A stretch of DNA of 64,000 nucleotides from contig NZ_CP014844.1 of assembly GCF_001598055.1 (NCBI RefSeq), positions 992,001 to 1,056,000 on the forward strand. The letters run 5' to 3'. The position numbers and the translations under genes were made by a program. Below, piece by piece: positions 1 through 9,301 of the stretch (position 1 is the first letter of the stretch; every line of letters starts with the position of its first letter). Origin of the DNA: Cupriavidus nantongensis (GTDB taxonomy: Bacteria; Pseudomonadota; Gammaproteobacteria; Burkholderiales; Burkholderiaceae). A model generated the notes under the pieces. It searched no databases and had not been told where the DNA came from. It was given only the letters and a program-made list of their open reading frames with translations.

Positions 1-326
1 CCGGGCTGCAGCAGGTTGGCCATGACCAGGCCGAGCAGCAGCGAGGTGACCGAGGCGCCGATGAACCACATCATCGCCTTCATGCCGATGCGGCCGACGG
101 CGCGGCCGTCGCCCATGCTGGCGATGCCGGCTACCAGCGTCGCGAACACCAGCGGGCCGATGATCATCTTGATCATCCGCAGGAAGATGTCGGTCAGGAT
201 GGACAGGTGGTTGGCAATCGATTTGGCGGTGTCGGCGTCCGGCGCCAGGTTGTGCGCGGCGGTGCCGGCCAGCACGCCTAGCAGCATCGCAATGAAGATC
301 AGGGTGGGCAGTCGATTCAGTTTCAT
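1..326 (-). CDS. Dicarboxylate/amino acid:cation symporter, N-terminal part (DctA/GltP family)
   Basis: Partial gene whose start codon is the reverse-strand ATG at 324-326; it runs off the left edge. The roughly 108 visible residues begin MKLNRLPTLIFIAMLLGVLAG and contain two hydrophobic segments separated by a stretch ending in LTDIFLRMIKMIIGPLVF. That motif is typical of the dicarboxylate/amino acid:cation symporter family (DAACS), inner-membrane proteins that take up C4-dicarboxylates or glutamate/aspartate with protons or sodium. Family assignment is solid; the substrate cannot be told from this fragment. Histidine breakdown by the adjacent hut genes yields glutamate, so a functional link is possible but unproven. 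Confidence 0.85.
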   Translation of the reverse strand, partial: MKLNRLPTLIFIAMLLGVLAGTAAHNLAPDADTAKSIANHLSILTDIFLRMIKMIIGPLVFATLVAGIASMGDGRAVGRIGMKAMMWFIGASVTSLLLGLVMANLLQP

Positions 327-791
327 CGTGGATCAGGCCTGTGCGACCGTTCCCGGGAAGGGACGGGCGACTGTATTGCAGGAAGGCTGGGCGACGTCGG
401 GGCGCCGGGCCGGCCGTGTCAGGGTTCAGCGCGGCAACAGGTGCCGGGGGTGCGCCGGGATGGCGGCGGGGGTGGGCAAGGCAGGGTCGGTCATGGGTGT
501 GTCCTCCTTTGTTTTTTCGGCATCGGCCGGGACGCTGGGAGCGTGCCGGCGTACCTGTTGGGCGCTGTGAGCGGCGGCCTATATTGCACGTGCCGTGCCA
601 GCGCGAAGGGTTCGCCGGGGCTATGCAAGCCGTTGAATACAAAGGGGAAAATGATGTGATTCCGGCGCCTGGTTCGGGAAACCGGATCAGGTGGGAGGAG
701 CGCCGTTCGGGATTCCGAACGGCGTTCTAGGTGTAAACCCGAGGTTTTGTGGGTGTACGGAGGGGGATGGTTTGCCGTCAGTGGCGGCGTT
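327..791. other. Intergenic region between hutG and the symporter gene
   Basis: No convincing gene on either strand. It must hold the promoter of the minus-strand symporter gene. The only clear structure is the stem-loop at 701-724. Several open frames cross it, but they have no ribosome-binding site and no recognisable protein sequence. Confidence 0.6.
701..724. terminator. Perfect 10-bp stem-loop downstream of hutG
   Basis: CGCCGTTCGG, loop GATT, CCGAACGGCG: a perfect 10-bp inverted repeat, 68 bases beyond the hutG stop on the minus strand. It is placed to end hut operon transcription. There is no run of T on either side, so it may be a weak or Rho-assisted terminator or simply a 3' stabilising hairpin. 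Confidence 0.5.
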
Positions 792-1763
792 TCAGCCGCC
801 GAGGAGGCGGTAGCACAACCTTGCCGCCACCCGCGCGCCGCAGCCGTCGCGGTCGTACCGCGGGTTGAACTCGGCAAGGTCCGCCACGCGCAGCTTGCCG
901 CTGTCGCGCAGCAGCGTAGCGATGGCCTCGACCACTGCCAGCGGCACGCCGTAGGCGGCCGGCGCCGACACCCCGGGCATGACCGCGGCCGGCAGCACGT
1001 CGAGGTCGATGGTCAGGTAGACGTGGTCGGCATCGGCGACCCAGCGCTCCAGTTCGGCCAGGCGCGCGTCTAGGTGGCGCTCCTGCATCTCGGTGTCCTC
1101 GACATGGCGCACGCCCAGCGCATGCGCGCGCGCGAACAGCGCGGCGGTATTGGCCAGCCGGCTCACGCCCAGGCAGGCGTAGTCGAACGGCAGGCCGCGC
1201 CGGCGGCAATCGGCGGCGATCTGGTCGAAGGGCGTGCCGGAGCTGCCGGGGCGGCTGGCACGCAGGTCGAAATGCGCGTCGAGGTTGACGATCAGCACGC
1301 GGCCGCGGTCGCCGTGCGCGTCCAGGTGCATGCGCAGGCCTTGCCACGTGCCCCAGGCCACTTCGTGCCCGCCGCCCAGCACCAGCGGCCAGGCGCCGAC
1401 CGCCAGTTCGGCGGCCACGGCCTGTGCGAGGCGCTGCTGCGCGGCCTCCAGCGCATCGCCTTCGCAGTGGATGTCGCCGCCGTCGATCAGCCGGCCGATG
1501 CCGTGCGCCGGCACGCCGGCCAGCGCGCGGCGGATCTCGCGCGGCCCCGCGGCGGCGCCGGGGCGGCCCTGGTTGCGCACCACGCCGGCGTCGCAGCAGA
1601 AGCCCAGCAGCACCGGCACGCCGGGCGTGCGCGGCGTGGCAGGGCCGGCGACGATATCGAACAATCGCCGGGTGTCGCCGGCCTCGCCGGTATCGCGGCG
1701 GCCGCGCCAGACCGTATCGTGGTCGGCGTCAGTCGCTCGCGCGAACTCTGCCAGGTCGCTCAT
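792..1763 (-). CDS. hutG: Formimidoylglutamase (HutG, ureohydrolase family)
   Basis: 323 residues, starting [12 protein letters not shown]. It is a ureohydrolase (arginase/agmatinase family) with the manganese-binding motifs [18 protein letters not shown] and TIDLDVLPA in the expected order. In a hut setting this enzyme hydrolyses N-formimidoyl-L-glutamate to glutamate and formamide, the last step of one branch of histidine degradation. Its ATG overlaps the stop of the upstream transporter gene in an ATGA arrangement, so the two are translationally coupled. Other ureohydrolases share these motifs; the assignment to formimidoylglutamase rests largely on adjacency to hutU and hutC. Confidence 0.9.
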   Translation of the reverse strand: MSDLAEFARATDADHDTVWRGRRDTGEAGDTRRLFDIVAGPATPRTPGVPVLLGFCCDAGVVRNQGRPGAAAGPREIRRALAGVPAHGIGRLIDGGDIHCEGDALEAAQQRLAQAVAAELAVGAWPLVLGGGHEVAWGTWQGLRMHLDAHGDRGRVLIVNLDAHFDLRASRPGSSGTPFDQIAADCRRRGLPFDYACLGVSRLANTAALFARAHALGVRHVEDTEMQERHLDARLAELERWVADADHVYLTIDLDVLPAAVMPGVSAPAAYGVPLAVVEAIATLLRDSGKLRVADLAEFNPRYDRDGCGARVAARLCYRLLGG

Positions 1764-3067
1764 TTCAGCCGGCGCCCCAGCGTCTCGGGCACCATCAGCA
1801 GGCCGAGCAGCGACACCACGCCGCAGCCGATCACGTACAGCGCCGGGGCGTTGGCGTTGCCGGTGGCCTGGATCAGCCGGGTCGAGAAGTACTGCGCAAA
1901 GCCGCCGAAGATGGCGATGGCGACGCAGTAGGCGATCGACAGGCCGGTGGCGCGCAGGCGCCTGGGCAGCACCTCGCTGACCAGCACCATCGACGCCGGC
2001 GCGGTCATCGACATCGGCACCGACAGGCACGCCACCACCACCAGCAGCCGCGCCAGCGAGGGTTCGGCATTGATCAGCACGAACGCCGGGTAGACCATCG
2101 CCAGCAGCGCCACGCGCGACCACAGCACCACGGCCTTGCGGCCGACGCGGTCGGCCAGCCAGCCGGCGAACGGCGACAGCACGACCTGCACCGCCGCGGC
2201 GACGCAGCCGGCCCAGATGCCCAGCGACAGCGGCATCTTCAGCACGCTGACCGCGTAGTTGCTGAGGTAGTAGACGACGATATAGGTGGAAGAGGCCAGG
2301 CCGATCATTAGCAGGATGCTGGCAAAGACCTCGCGCGCATGCTGGCGCAGCAGCGGCCATTGCGCGGCGTGCTCGCCGTGGTGCGCGGGCGTGGCGGTCT
2401 CTTCCAGGCGGCGGCGGATCAGCAGGCCGACCGGGATCACCAGGATGCCGATCAGGAAGGCCAGGCGCCAGCCCCATGCTTCGAGCTCGGCCGGTGCCAG
2501 CAGGGTGCTCAGCACCAGCCCGGTGATGGCGCCCAGCAGCGCCGCCAGGCCCTGGCTGAACGGCTGCCAGGCGGTATAGAAGCCGCGCGTGCGGTCGTCG
2601 GCGTATTCCAGCAGCAGCGCGGTCGATGCGCCCATCTCGCCGCCGATGGCGAAGCCCTGCACCAGCCGGGCGATCACCACCATGACCGGCGCGAGGATGC
2701 CGATCTGCGCGTACGGCGGCGTCACCACGAAGATCAGCGAGCTCAGGCCCATCAGCCACAGCGTCAGCGCCACCGCCGGCTTGCGCCCGGCGCGGTCGGC
2801 GTACATGCCGATCAGCAGGCCGCCGAGCGGACGCATCAGGAAGCCGACGCCGAAGGTGGCGAACGACATCAGCAGCTGGCCGGTGGGGTTGTCGACGGGG
2901 AAATAAAGGCGGCCGATCAGCGTGGCAAAAAAGCTGTAGACGACAAAATCGTAGAACTCGAGGCCGTTGCCGATGGTGATGGCGGCAATGGCGCGGGTGC
3001 GCGAGAGCGCTGGGGTGTGGGCGCCGGCTGCACCGTCGTAGGCGGGCGCAGTGATATTGGGTGGCAT
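1760..3067 (-). CDS. MFS transporter of the metabolite:H+ symporter type in the hut operon
   Basis: 435 residues from the ATG at 3067, preceded by a GGAG. About 12 hydrophobic segments are visible. The N-terminal [19 protein letters not shown] and the loop DRAGRKPAV, with its second-half counterpart DRVGRKAVV, are hallmarks of the metabolite:H+ symporter branch of the major facilitator superfamily (citrate, shikimate and proline/betaine carriers). Position between hutU and hutG and the 4-base overlap with hutG suggest it imports histidine, urocanate or a related intermediate; that substrate is inference. A longer open frame extends upstream into the REP-like repeat and was rejected. Confidence 0.85.
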   Translation of the reverse strand: MPPNITAPAYDGAAGAHTPALSRTRAIAAITIGNGLEFYDFVVYSFFATLIGRLYFPVDNPTGQLLMSFATFGVGFLMRPLGGLLIGMYADRAGRKPAVALTLWLMGLSSLIFVVTPPYAQIGILAPVMVVIARLVQGFAIGGEMGASTALLLEYADDRTRGFYTAWQPFSQGLAALLGAITGLVLSTLLAPAELEAWGWRLAFLIGILVIPVGLLIRRRLEETATPAHHGEHAAQWPLLRQHAREVFASILLMIGLASSTYIVVYYLSNYAVSVLKMPLSLGIWAGCVAAAVQVVLSPFAGWLADRVGRKAVVLWSRVALLAMVYPAFVLINAEPSLARLLVVVACLSVPMSMTAPASMVLVSEVLPRRLRATGLSIAYCVAIAIFGGFAQYFSTRLIQATGNANAPALYVIGCGVVSLLGLLMVPETLGRRLK

Positions 3068-3093
3068 GCGGTTGTCTCCGGTGGAATGCGTGG

Positions 3094-3230
3094 GTTTGCT
3101 CCCCTCTCCCACGTCAGTGGGAGAGGGGCCGGGGGAGAGGGCCGGCGTCTCCATGTGGAAAGCGTGTCGCTATTGCACACGCCCGCCCTCTCCCCCGCCC
3201 CTCTCCCGCAAGCGGGAGAGGGGAGCAAAC
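3094..3230. repeat. Paired REP-like palindromic element
   Basis: The ends are perfect 17-bp inverted copies: GTTTGCTCCCCTCTCCC at 3094-3110 and its reverse complement at 3214-3230. Each end also folds on itself (CCCCTCTCCC, short loop, GGGAGAGGGG), giving two hairpins in opposite orientation, as in bacterial BIME/REP pairs. It sits between the hutU stop and the transporter start, so it lies within the transcribed hut mRNA and could separate or stabilise segments of it. Confidence 0.75.
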
Positions 3231-3250
3231 ACTGGGTGCGTGAGCGTCGA

Positions 3251-4936
3251 TCAGTCGCGCAGCATCGGCAGGTCCAGGCCCTGCTCGCGCGCGCAGTCGA
3301 CGGCGATCTGGTAGCCGGCGTCGGCATGGCGCATCACGCCGGTGGCGGGGTCGTTGTGCAGCACGCGGGCGATGCGCGCGGCGGCTTCATCGGTGCCGTC
3401 GCAGACGATCACCACGCCGGAATGCTGCGAGAAGCCCATGCCCACGCCGCCGCCGTGGTGCAGCGAGACCCAGGTCGCGCCGCTGGCGGTATTCAGCAGC
3501 GCGTTCAGCAGCGGCCAGTCGGACACCGCGTCGGAGCCGTCCTGCATGGCCTCGGTCTCGCGGTTGGGGCTGGCGACCGAGCCCGAGTCGAGGTGGTCGC
3601 GGCCGATCACGACCGGCGCCGACAGCTCGCCGCTGCGCACCATCTCGTTGAACGCCAGCCCCAGCTTGGCCCGCAGGCCCAGGCCGACCCAGCAGATCCG
3701 AGCCGGCAGGCCCTGGAAGCTGATGCGCTCGCGCGCCATGTCGAGCCAGCGGTGCAGGTGCGCGTCGTCGGGGATCAGTTCCTTGACCTTGGCGTCGGTC
3801 TTGTAGATGTCCTGCGGATCGCCCGACAGCGCGGCCCAGCGGAACGGGCCGATGCCGCGGCAGAACAGCGGGCGGATATAGGCGGGCACGAAGCCGGGGA
3901 AGTCGAAGGCGTTGGCCACGCCTTCTTCCTTGGCCATCTGGCGGATGTTGTTGCCGTAGTCGAAGGTCGGCACGCCCAGCTTCTGGAAGTCCAGCATGGC
4001 ACGCACGTGCGCGGCCATCGACGCCTTGGCGGCCTTCACCACCACGGCCGGCTCGCGCTGCGCGCGCTCGCGGTATTCGTCCCAGCTCCAGCCGGCGGGC
4101 AGGTAGCCGTTGAGCGGGTCGTGCGCGCTGGTCTGGTCGGTGACCATGTCCGGGCGCACGCCGCGGCGCACCAGCTCGGGCAGCACCTCGGCGGCATTGG
4201 CGCACAGCGCGATCGAGATCGCCTTGCCTTGCGCGGTGTAGCGGTCGATGCGGGCCAGCGCGTCATCGAGGTCGGTGGCCTGCTCGTCGACATAGCGGGT
4301 CTTCAGGCGGAAGTCGATGCGGCTCTGCTGGCATTCGATGTTCAGCGAGCACGCGCCGGCCAGCGTCGCCGCCAGCGGCTGCGCGCCGCCCATGCCACCC
4401 AGGCCCGCGGTCAGCACCCAGCGGCCCTTCAGCTCGCCACCGTAGTGCTGGCGGCCGGCTTCGACGAAGGTTTCATACGTGCCCTGCACGATGCCCTGGC
4501 TGCCGATGTAGATCCAGCTGCCGGCGGTCATCTGGCCATACATGGCCAGGCCCCTGGCGTCGAGTTCGTTGAAATGCTCCCAGTTGGCCCAGTGCGGCAC
4601 CAGGTTGGAGTTGGCGATCAGCACGCGCGGGGCGTCGCGGTGGGTGCGGAACACGCCGACCGGCTTGCCCGACTGCACCAGCAGGGTCTGGTCGTGTTCC
4701 AGCCGCGTCAGGGCCTCGACGATGCGGTCATAGCATTCCCAGTTGCGCGCGGCGCGGCCGATGCCGCCGTAGACCACCAGTTCCTTCGGGTTCTCCGCGA
4801 CCTCGGGATCGAGGTTGTTCATCAGCATGCGCAGCGGCGCTTCGGTCAGCCAGCTCTTGGCGGTGAGCTTGGTGCCACGGGGGGCGCGAATTTCGGTGTC
4901 GCGGAAACGCGTGGGTTGGGTGGGGGTCTGGGTCAC
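3251..4936 (-). CDS. hutU: Urocanate hydratase (HutU)
   Basis: 561 residues, the usual length for urocanase. It converts urocanate to 4-imidazolone-5-propionate in the cytoplasm, using NAD+ as an electrophilic cofactor. The sequence shows the family's N-terminal block ([20 protein letters not shown]), the [23 protein letters not shown] region and the glycine-rich NAD-binding segment [13 protein letters not shown]. The start is a GTG at 4934-4936 preceded by AAGGAG with a 7-base spacing. It is the first structural gene after hutC, with a HutC-type operator between them. Confidence 0.97.
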   Translation of the reverse strand: MTQTPTQPTRFRDTEIRAPRGTKLTAKSWLTEAPLRMLMNNLDPEVAENPKELVVYGGIGRAARNWECYDRIVEALTRLEHDQTLLVQSGKPVGVFRTHRDAPRVLIANSNLVPHWANWEHFNELDARGLAMYGQMTAGSWIYIGSQGIVQGTYETFVEAGRQHYGGELKGRWVLTAGLGGMGGAQPLAATLAGACSLNIECQQSRIDFRLKTRYVDEQATDLDDALARIDRYTAQGKAISIALCANAAEVLPELVRRGVRPDMVTDQTSAHDPLNGYLPAGWSWDEYRERAQREPAVVVKAAKASMAAHVRAMLDFQKLGVPTFDYGNNIRQMAKEEGVANAFDFPGFVPAYIRPLFCRGIGPFRWAALSGDPQDIYKTDAKVKELIPDDAHLHRWLDMARERISFQGLPARICWVGLGLRAKLGLAFNEMVRSGELSAPVVIGRDHLDSGSVASPNRETEAMQDGSDAVSDWPLLNALLNTASGATWVSLHHGGGVGMGFSQHSGVVIVCDGTDEAAARIARVLHNDPATGVMRHADAGYQIAVDCAREQGLDLPMLRD

Positions 4937-5000
4937 GGGAAACTCCTTCGGTCTTGCGGTCTGGAACGCGCGCTTGGGTCAACGCATAGGCATGTATATT

Positions 5001-5014
5001 CCTGTATATACAAG
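5001..5014. promoter_or_regulatory. HutC-type operator upstream of hutU
   Basis: CCTGTATATACAAG contains the perfect palindrome TGTATATACA (5003-5012) and differs by one base from CTTGTATATACAAG, the kind of site bound by HutC in Pseudomonas. A partial copy (ATGTATATT) lies just before it at 4992-5000. It is 67 bases upstream of the hutU GTG, a sensible place for a repressor. Urocanate would be the expected inducer. Confidence 0.75.
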
Positions 5015-5107
5015 TACGGATGAATCGGGGTAATCCCGTAGGGCGGGGCGGCAGGATGCGCCGCCTTCGTTACAAATTCCGGGAAGGTTCCGCTGGCGGC
5101 ACCGGGC

Positions 5108-5854
5108 CTAGGACGTGAACCGGCCTTCCAGCCGATGCAGCGAACCCGGATGCACCAGCCGCACCGACGTCACCACGCGCCCGGCGGACCAGGTGCGGCG
5201 GCGGATCAGCAGGCACGGTTCGCCGCGCTCGATGGCGAGCAGCTCGCACTCTTCCGGCAGCGCCAGCACGGCCTCGACCACGTGCTCGCCCTCGGTCAGC
5301 GGGGCGATGCGCGACAGGTACTGGTAAGGGGTTTCGCTGCTGAAGTCCTGCGCAAGGTAGTCCGGCGCGACCGCGGCATTGACATAGCGGTCTTCGAGCT
5401 GGATGGCGACGTCGTCCTCGTAGTGGACGATCACCGAATGGAACACCATCGCTTCCAGCGCGACCTCCAGCGCCGCGGCCTGCGCCGGGCCGGCGCGCTC
5501 GGCTTCCACGCTGATCACGCGGGCGCGATGGCGGTGTCCGCGCGAAGCGATGTCGTCGGCGATATTGTTGACCGCATACAGCGCGGTGCGCCGCTTGGGC
5601 TCGGCGACGAAGGTGCCGACGCCCTGCAGCCGCACCAGCATGCCCTCGGCGGTCAGCTCGCGCAGCGCGCGGTGCACGGTCATGCGGCTGACGCCGAGCG
5701 CCTCGACCAGCTCGGTCTCGGACGGCACGCGGTGATGGGGCGGCCAGCTGCCGTCAGCAATCCGGCTGCTGATGTGCTGCTTGACGCGCGCATACAGCGG
5801 CGCCGGCATCGGGTCGGACACGAGCGACAACGGGTTCCCCTTGGATGCGACCAT
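5108..5854 (-). CDS. hutC: Histidine utilisation repressor HutC (GntR family)
   Basis: 248 residues. The N-terminal winged helix (about residues 16-85: PAPLYARVKQHISSRI, PSETELVEALGVSRMTVHRALREL, LVRLQGVGTFVAEP) is a canonical GntR DNA-binding domain. The C-terminal UTRA-type ligand domain has ISVEAERAGPAQAAALEV and QLEDRYVNAAVAPDYL, as in HutC, which senses urocanate. It lies upstream of hutU in the same direction with the putative operator in between, so autoregulation is likely. No strong Shine-Dalgarno sequence precedes the ATG; the ATG at 5809 is an alternative start. Confidence 0.92.
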   Translation of the reverse strand: MVASKGNPLSLVSDPMPAPLYARVKQHISSRIADGSWPPHHRVPSETELVEALGVSRMTVHRALRELTAEGMLVRLQGVGTFVAEPKRRTALYAVNNIADDIASRGHRHRARVISVEAERAGPAQAAALEVALEAMVFHSVIVHYEDDVAIQLEDRYVNAAVAPDYLAQDFSSETPYQYLSRIAPLTEGEHVVEAVLALPEECELLAIERGEPCLLIRRRTWSAGRVVTSVRLVHPGSLHRLEGRFTS

Positions 5855-5917
5855 GCGGCCAGGTGGCCGCGCGGACAGGCGCCGAATGTATCACGGTCGG
5901 GCGGACCGGCCAGCGAG

Positions 5918-8900
5918 CTACGAGGCCTGCGCGTTGCGCTGCGCGCAGCCGGCGAGGAACACGTCCAGCGCCACCGGCCGCCCGATCGCATAGCCCTGCG
6001 CGTAATCGACGCCAATCGCGCGCAGCGCGTCGAGGGTGCGTTCGTCCTCGACCCACTCCGCCACCGTGCGCACGCCCAGCCGGTGGCCGATGTCGTTGAT
6101 CGAGCTGACGATCTCGCGGTCCACCGCGTTGTCGGCCAGCTGCCGGATAAAGCTGCCGTCGATCTTCAGGTAATCCACCGGAAACTGCTTCAGGTAGGCG
6201 AACGACGACAGGCCCGAGCCGAAGTCGTCCAAGGACACTGTGCAGCCGGCGCGCCGCATCTCCGCCACCAGGCGGTTGGCCGCGGCCATGTTGTTGATCA
6301 GCGCGGTCTCGGTGATCTCCAGCCGGATGCGGCTGGCGGGCAGGGCGCTGGCTTCCAGCTCGGCGTGCAGGAACGGCAGCAGGAAGGGCTCGCCGAGCGA
6401 GTTGGCCGACAGGTTGATCGACACCGACAGCCCCGGCACCGCGCCCAGCCGTTCGCCGTAGCCGCGCAGCACGTTGCGGATGACCCAGCGGTCGACATGG
6501 CCCATCAGGTCGTAGCGCTCGGCGGCGGGAATGAAGGCGCCGGGCAGGATCAGCTCGCCATGCTCGTCGACCATGCGCACCAGGATCTCGATATGGCGAT
6601 GGGCGCTGCCATCCTGGTTCTGTTCCGGCTGCAGCGCGCGGATTTCCTGCGCGAACAGGCGGAAGCGGTTGGCCTCGAGCGCCGAGTGGATGCCGGCGGC
6701 GACTTCCAGCTCGCGGTGGTGGCGGCGCGCGTCGCTTTCGTCGCGGCGGTACACCGAGACCCGGCTGCGGCCCGCCGCCTTGGCCGCATAGCAGGCCACG
6801 TCGGCGCGGCTCATCAGCTCACTGACCGGCGGCACGTCCAGGTCGATGGCGGCGATGCCGATGCTGGCGCCGACGTCGTACACGCGCCCTTCCCACGGGA
6901 AGCGGCGCCCGCGGATGGCGTCGATCACGCCCTGGCACACCTGCTCGGCCTGGTCGACGGTGCAGTCCTTGAGCAGCAGCGCGAACTCGTCGCCGCCCAG
7001 GCGCGCCAGTACGTCGTCGGGGCGCACATGATTGCGGATCAGGTAGCCGAGCTCGCGCAGCAGCACGTCGCCGGCGCCGTGGCCGGCGGTGTCGTTGACG
7101 ATCTTGAAGCGGTCCAGGTCGATAAAGCACAGCGCGGCGCGATGGCCGTGCAGCCGCGCCGCGTCGCACGACTCGCGCAGCCGCTTCTCGAACCAGGTGC
7201 GGTTGGGCAGGCCGGTCAGCGCATCGTGCATGGCCGAGCGCGCCAGCTCGCGCTGCAGCGCGCGCGCGGCGGTGATGTCCTGGAATACCAGCACCGCGCC
7301 CAGCACCTCGCCGCGCGCGGTCAGCACCGGCGCGGCCGAGTCCTGCACGTCGTGGCGCTCGCCGGTCAGGCTCTGCAGCACCGCGCCTTCCTGCAGGTAG
7401 GCCGGCGTCAGCGTACGCAGGCAGGCCTCGACCGGGCTCGGGATGGGCTCGCCGGTGGTCTCGTCGACGATGCGGAAGACCCGTTCCAGCGGCAGGCCCG
7501 TGGCGGCGGCCATGGTCCAGCCGGTCAGCTGTTCCGCGATCGGGTTCATGAAGGTCACGTGCATGGTGGCGTCGGTGCAGATCACCGCATCGCCGATCGA
7601 GCGCAGCGTGATATGCAGGCGCTCCTTCTCCTCGAACAGCGCCTCGGTCAGCCGGCGCTGCTCGGTGGTGTCCCAGTTGGTGCCCACCAGCGCATGGGCG
7701 GCGCCGTCGGGGGTGCGCGCCACCATCGCCATGGCGCGTACGTGGCGCACCTCGCCGCCGGGGCGCACGATACGGTATTCGGTGTCGAACGCGGCCTCGC
7801 CGCGGATGGCGCGGCGCATCTCGCCGCGCACGCGGCTGATGTCGTCGGGATGCAGCAGCGCGATCCATTGCTCCGCCAGCGGCGCGCCGCCGGCAGGGTC
7901 GGTGCCGTGCAGCGCATGCATGCGCGCATCCCAGGTGATGCCGGCGCTGGCCAGGTCCCATTCCCAGATACCCACGCCGCCGGCCTCGACCGCCAGCTGG
8001 ATGCGCCGCGACAGCCGTTCCAGCTCTTGCTGCGCCAGCTTGCGCGCGTGGATGTCTTCCACCTGCGTGATGAAGTGCTGCGGCTCGCCGGTCTGTTCGT
8101 CGCGCACCAGCGAAACCGCCAGCAGCACCCAGCGGTAGTGGCCGTCCTTGTGGCGGTAGCGCTTTTCCAGGCGATAGGCCTCGACCTTGCCCGACAACAG
8201 GTTGGCGACCTGGCGCAGGTCGCCGGTCAGGTCGTCGGGGTGGGTCAGCTGCTGGTAGCTCAGCTCGCGCAGCTCCGCCGCGCTGTAGCCGAGCAGCTCG
8301 GTCATGGCGCGGTTGACGGTCTGCCAGCGGCCGTCCATGTCGACCAGCGCCATGCCGATCGCCGAATGCTCCATCGCCTGGCGAAAGCGCTTGTCGCTGC
8401 TGCGCAGGCTGGCGCGGCCGTGCCGGTTCTGCTCGGTAAGGTAGGCGATGCAGACCGGCAGCACCATGATCACCGCGGCCGACAGCGGCACCGCTTCATG
8501 GCGGTGCGACAGCAGCATCAGCGCCTGCAGGCACAGCGTCGCCACCAGCGCCAGCAGCGCGGTGGCAAACGGATTGCCGGCCAGCGCCAGCAGCACCAGC
8601 GGCAGCGACATCGCCGCGAACGGGTCGTGCCCCTGCCACTGCGCCAGCGCGCCGATGGCCAGGCTCAGCGCCAGCGCGCCCGCCTGCGGCGCCAGCATCG
8701 GCCGCGCCGCGGCGGCGCGCACGCGCACCGCGGTCATCGACAGCATCAGCGGCAGCAGCAGCGCCATGCCCAGCGCGCTGGCCTGCCACCAGGTCCACCA
8801 CACCGGCGCGAAGCGGCTGCCCTCGACCGCGGCGATGGCCGCCGCGCCGGCGGTGGCGCCCACCATCGGCGCCAGGATGCCGCCGACCGCCAGCATCACC

Positions 8901-9301
8901 GCGAATGCGGCCAGCGGACCGTGGCGCCCGGTCACTCCATGCCGGTCCAGCAGGCGCAACAGCAGCAGCGCGGACAGCATCTCCGCCACGTTCGCACCCG
9001 TCAGCATCAGCGCGGTGCCGACGCTGTCGCCGGCACAGTAGTTGGCCAGCACGCAGGCAACCAGCATGCCGGCCATCAGCCACGGGCTCTCCGCTCGCGG
9101 CCGGTGCAACAGCAGGCCCAGCCCGAATGCGTTGGGCAGCCATACCGAGGCCACGGTACCGGGCAGCCGCGCCAGCCACAGCGCCGCCGCCGCCAGCACG
9201 AAGTAGCAGGCGCCGGCCAGCAACAAGGGCAGCCAGCGGCGCGGCGCGGCGGAAGGGGCTGGAGCGGCCGGAGGGCTCGGCGGGGCCGTGTCGGGCGTCA
9301 T
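5918..9301 (-). CDS. MASE1-PAS-GGDEF-EAL membrane protein (c-di-GMP signalling)
   Basis: 1127 residues from the ATG at 9301; an open frame continues upstream but lacks protein character. An N-terminal membrane region of about 8-10 helices (residues 20-290, MASE1-like) is followed by three PAS-type sensor modules starting near residues 303, 430 and 560, then GGDEF (about 690-850) and EAL (about 870-1110). The GGDEF motif is intact (LARLGGDEFALLL), so cyclase activity is possible. The phosphodiesterase signature reads EILVR instead of EAL, keeping the essential Glu, and ITETALINN, DDFGSGLSS and LKIDGSFI are present. It probably makes or breaks c-di-GMP at the inner membrane; net activity cannot be read. 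Confidence 0.93.
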   Translation of the reverse strand: MTPDTAPPSPPAAPAPSAAPRRWLPLLLAGACYFVLAAAALWLARLPGTVASVWLPNAFGLGLLLHRPRAESPWLMAGMLVACVLANYCAGDSVGTALMLTGANVAEMLSALLLLRLLDRHGVTGRHGPLAAFAVMLAVGGILAPMVGATAGAAAIAAVEGSRFAPVWWTWWQASALGMALLLPLMLSMTAVRVRAAAARPMLAPQAGALALSLAIGALAQWQGHDPFAAMSLPLVLLALAGNPFATALLALVATLCLQALMLLSHRHEAVPLSAAVIMVLPVCIAYLTEQNRHGRASLRSSDKRFRQAMEHSAIGMALVDMDGRWQTVNRAMTELLGYSAAELRELSYQQLTHPDDLTGDLRQVANLLSGKVEAYRLEKRYRHKDGHYRWVLLAVSLVRDEQTGEPQHFITQVEDIHARKLAQQELERLSRRIQLAVEAGGVGIWEWDLASAGITWDARMHALHGTDPAGGAPLAEQWIALLHPDDISRVRGEMRRAIRGEAAFDTEYRIVRPGGEVRHVRAMAMVARTPDGAAHALVGTNWDTTEQRRLTEALFEEKERLHITLRSIGDAVICTDATMHVTFMNPIAEQLTGWTMAAATGLPLERVFRIVDETTGEPIPSPVEACLRTLTPAYLQEGAVLQSLTGERHDVQDSAAPVLTARGEVLGAVLVFQDITAARALQRELARSAMHDALTGLPNRTWFEKRLRESCDAARLHGHRAALCFIDLDRFKIVNDTAGHGAGDVLLRELGYLIRNHVRPDDVLARLGGDEFALLLKDCTVDQAEQVCQGVIDAIRGRRFPWEGRVYDVGASIGIAAIDLDVPPVSELMSRADVACYAAKAAGRSRVSVYRRDESDARRHHRELEVAAGIHSALEANRFRLFAQEIRALQPEQNQDGSAHRHIEILVRMVDEHGELILPGAFIPAAERYDLMGHVDRWVIRNVLRGYGERLGAVPGLSVSINLSANSLGEPFLLPFLHAELEASALPASRIRLEITETALINNMAAANRLVAEMRRAGCTVSLDDFGSGLSSFAYLKQFPVDYLKIDGSFIRQLADNAVDREIVSSINDIGHRLGVRTVAEWVEDERTLDALRAIGVDYAQGYAIGRPVALDVFLAGCAQRNAQAS

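Noticed and set aside
2339-5023. Long plus-strand frame across the hut genes (894 codons)
   Set aside because: It is antisense to the transporter and hutU; its product is His/Arg/Ala-rich with no domain. GC-rich codon bias creates such mirror frames.
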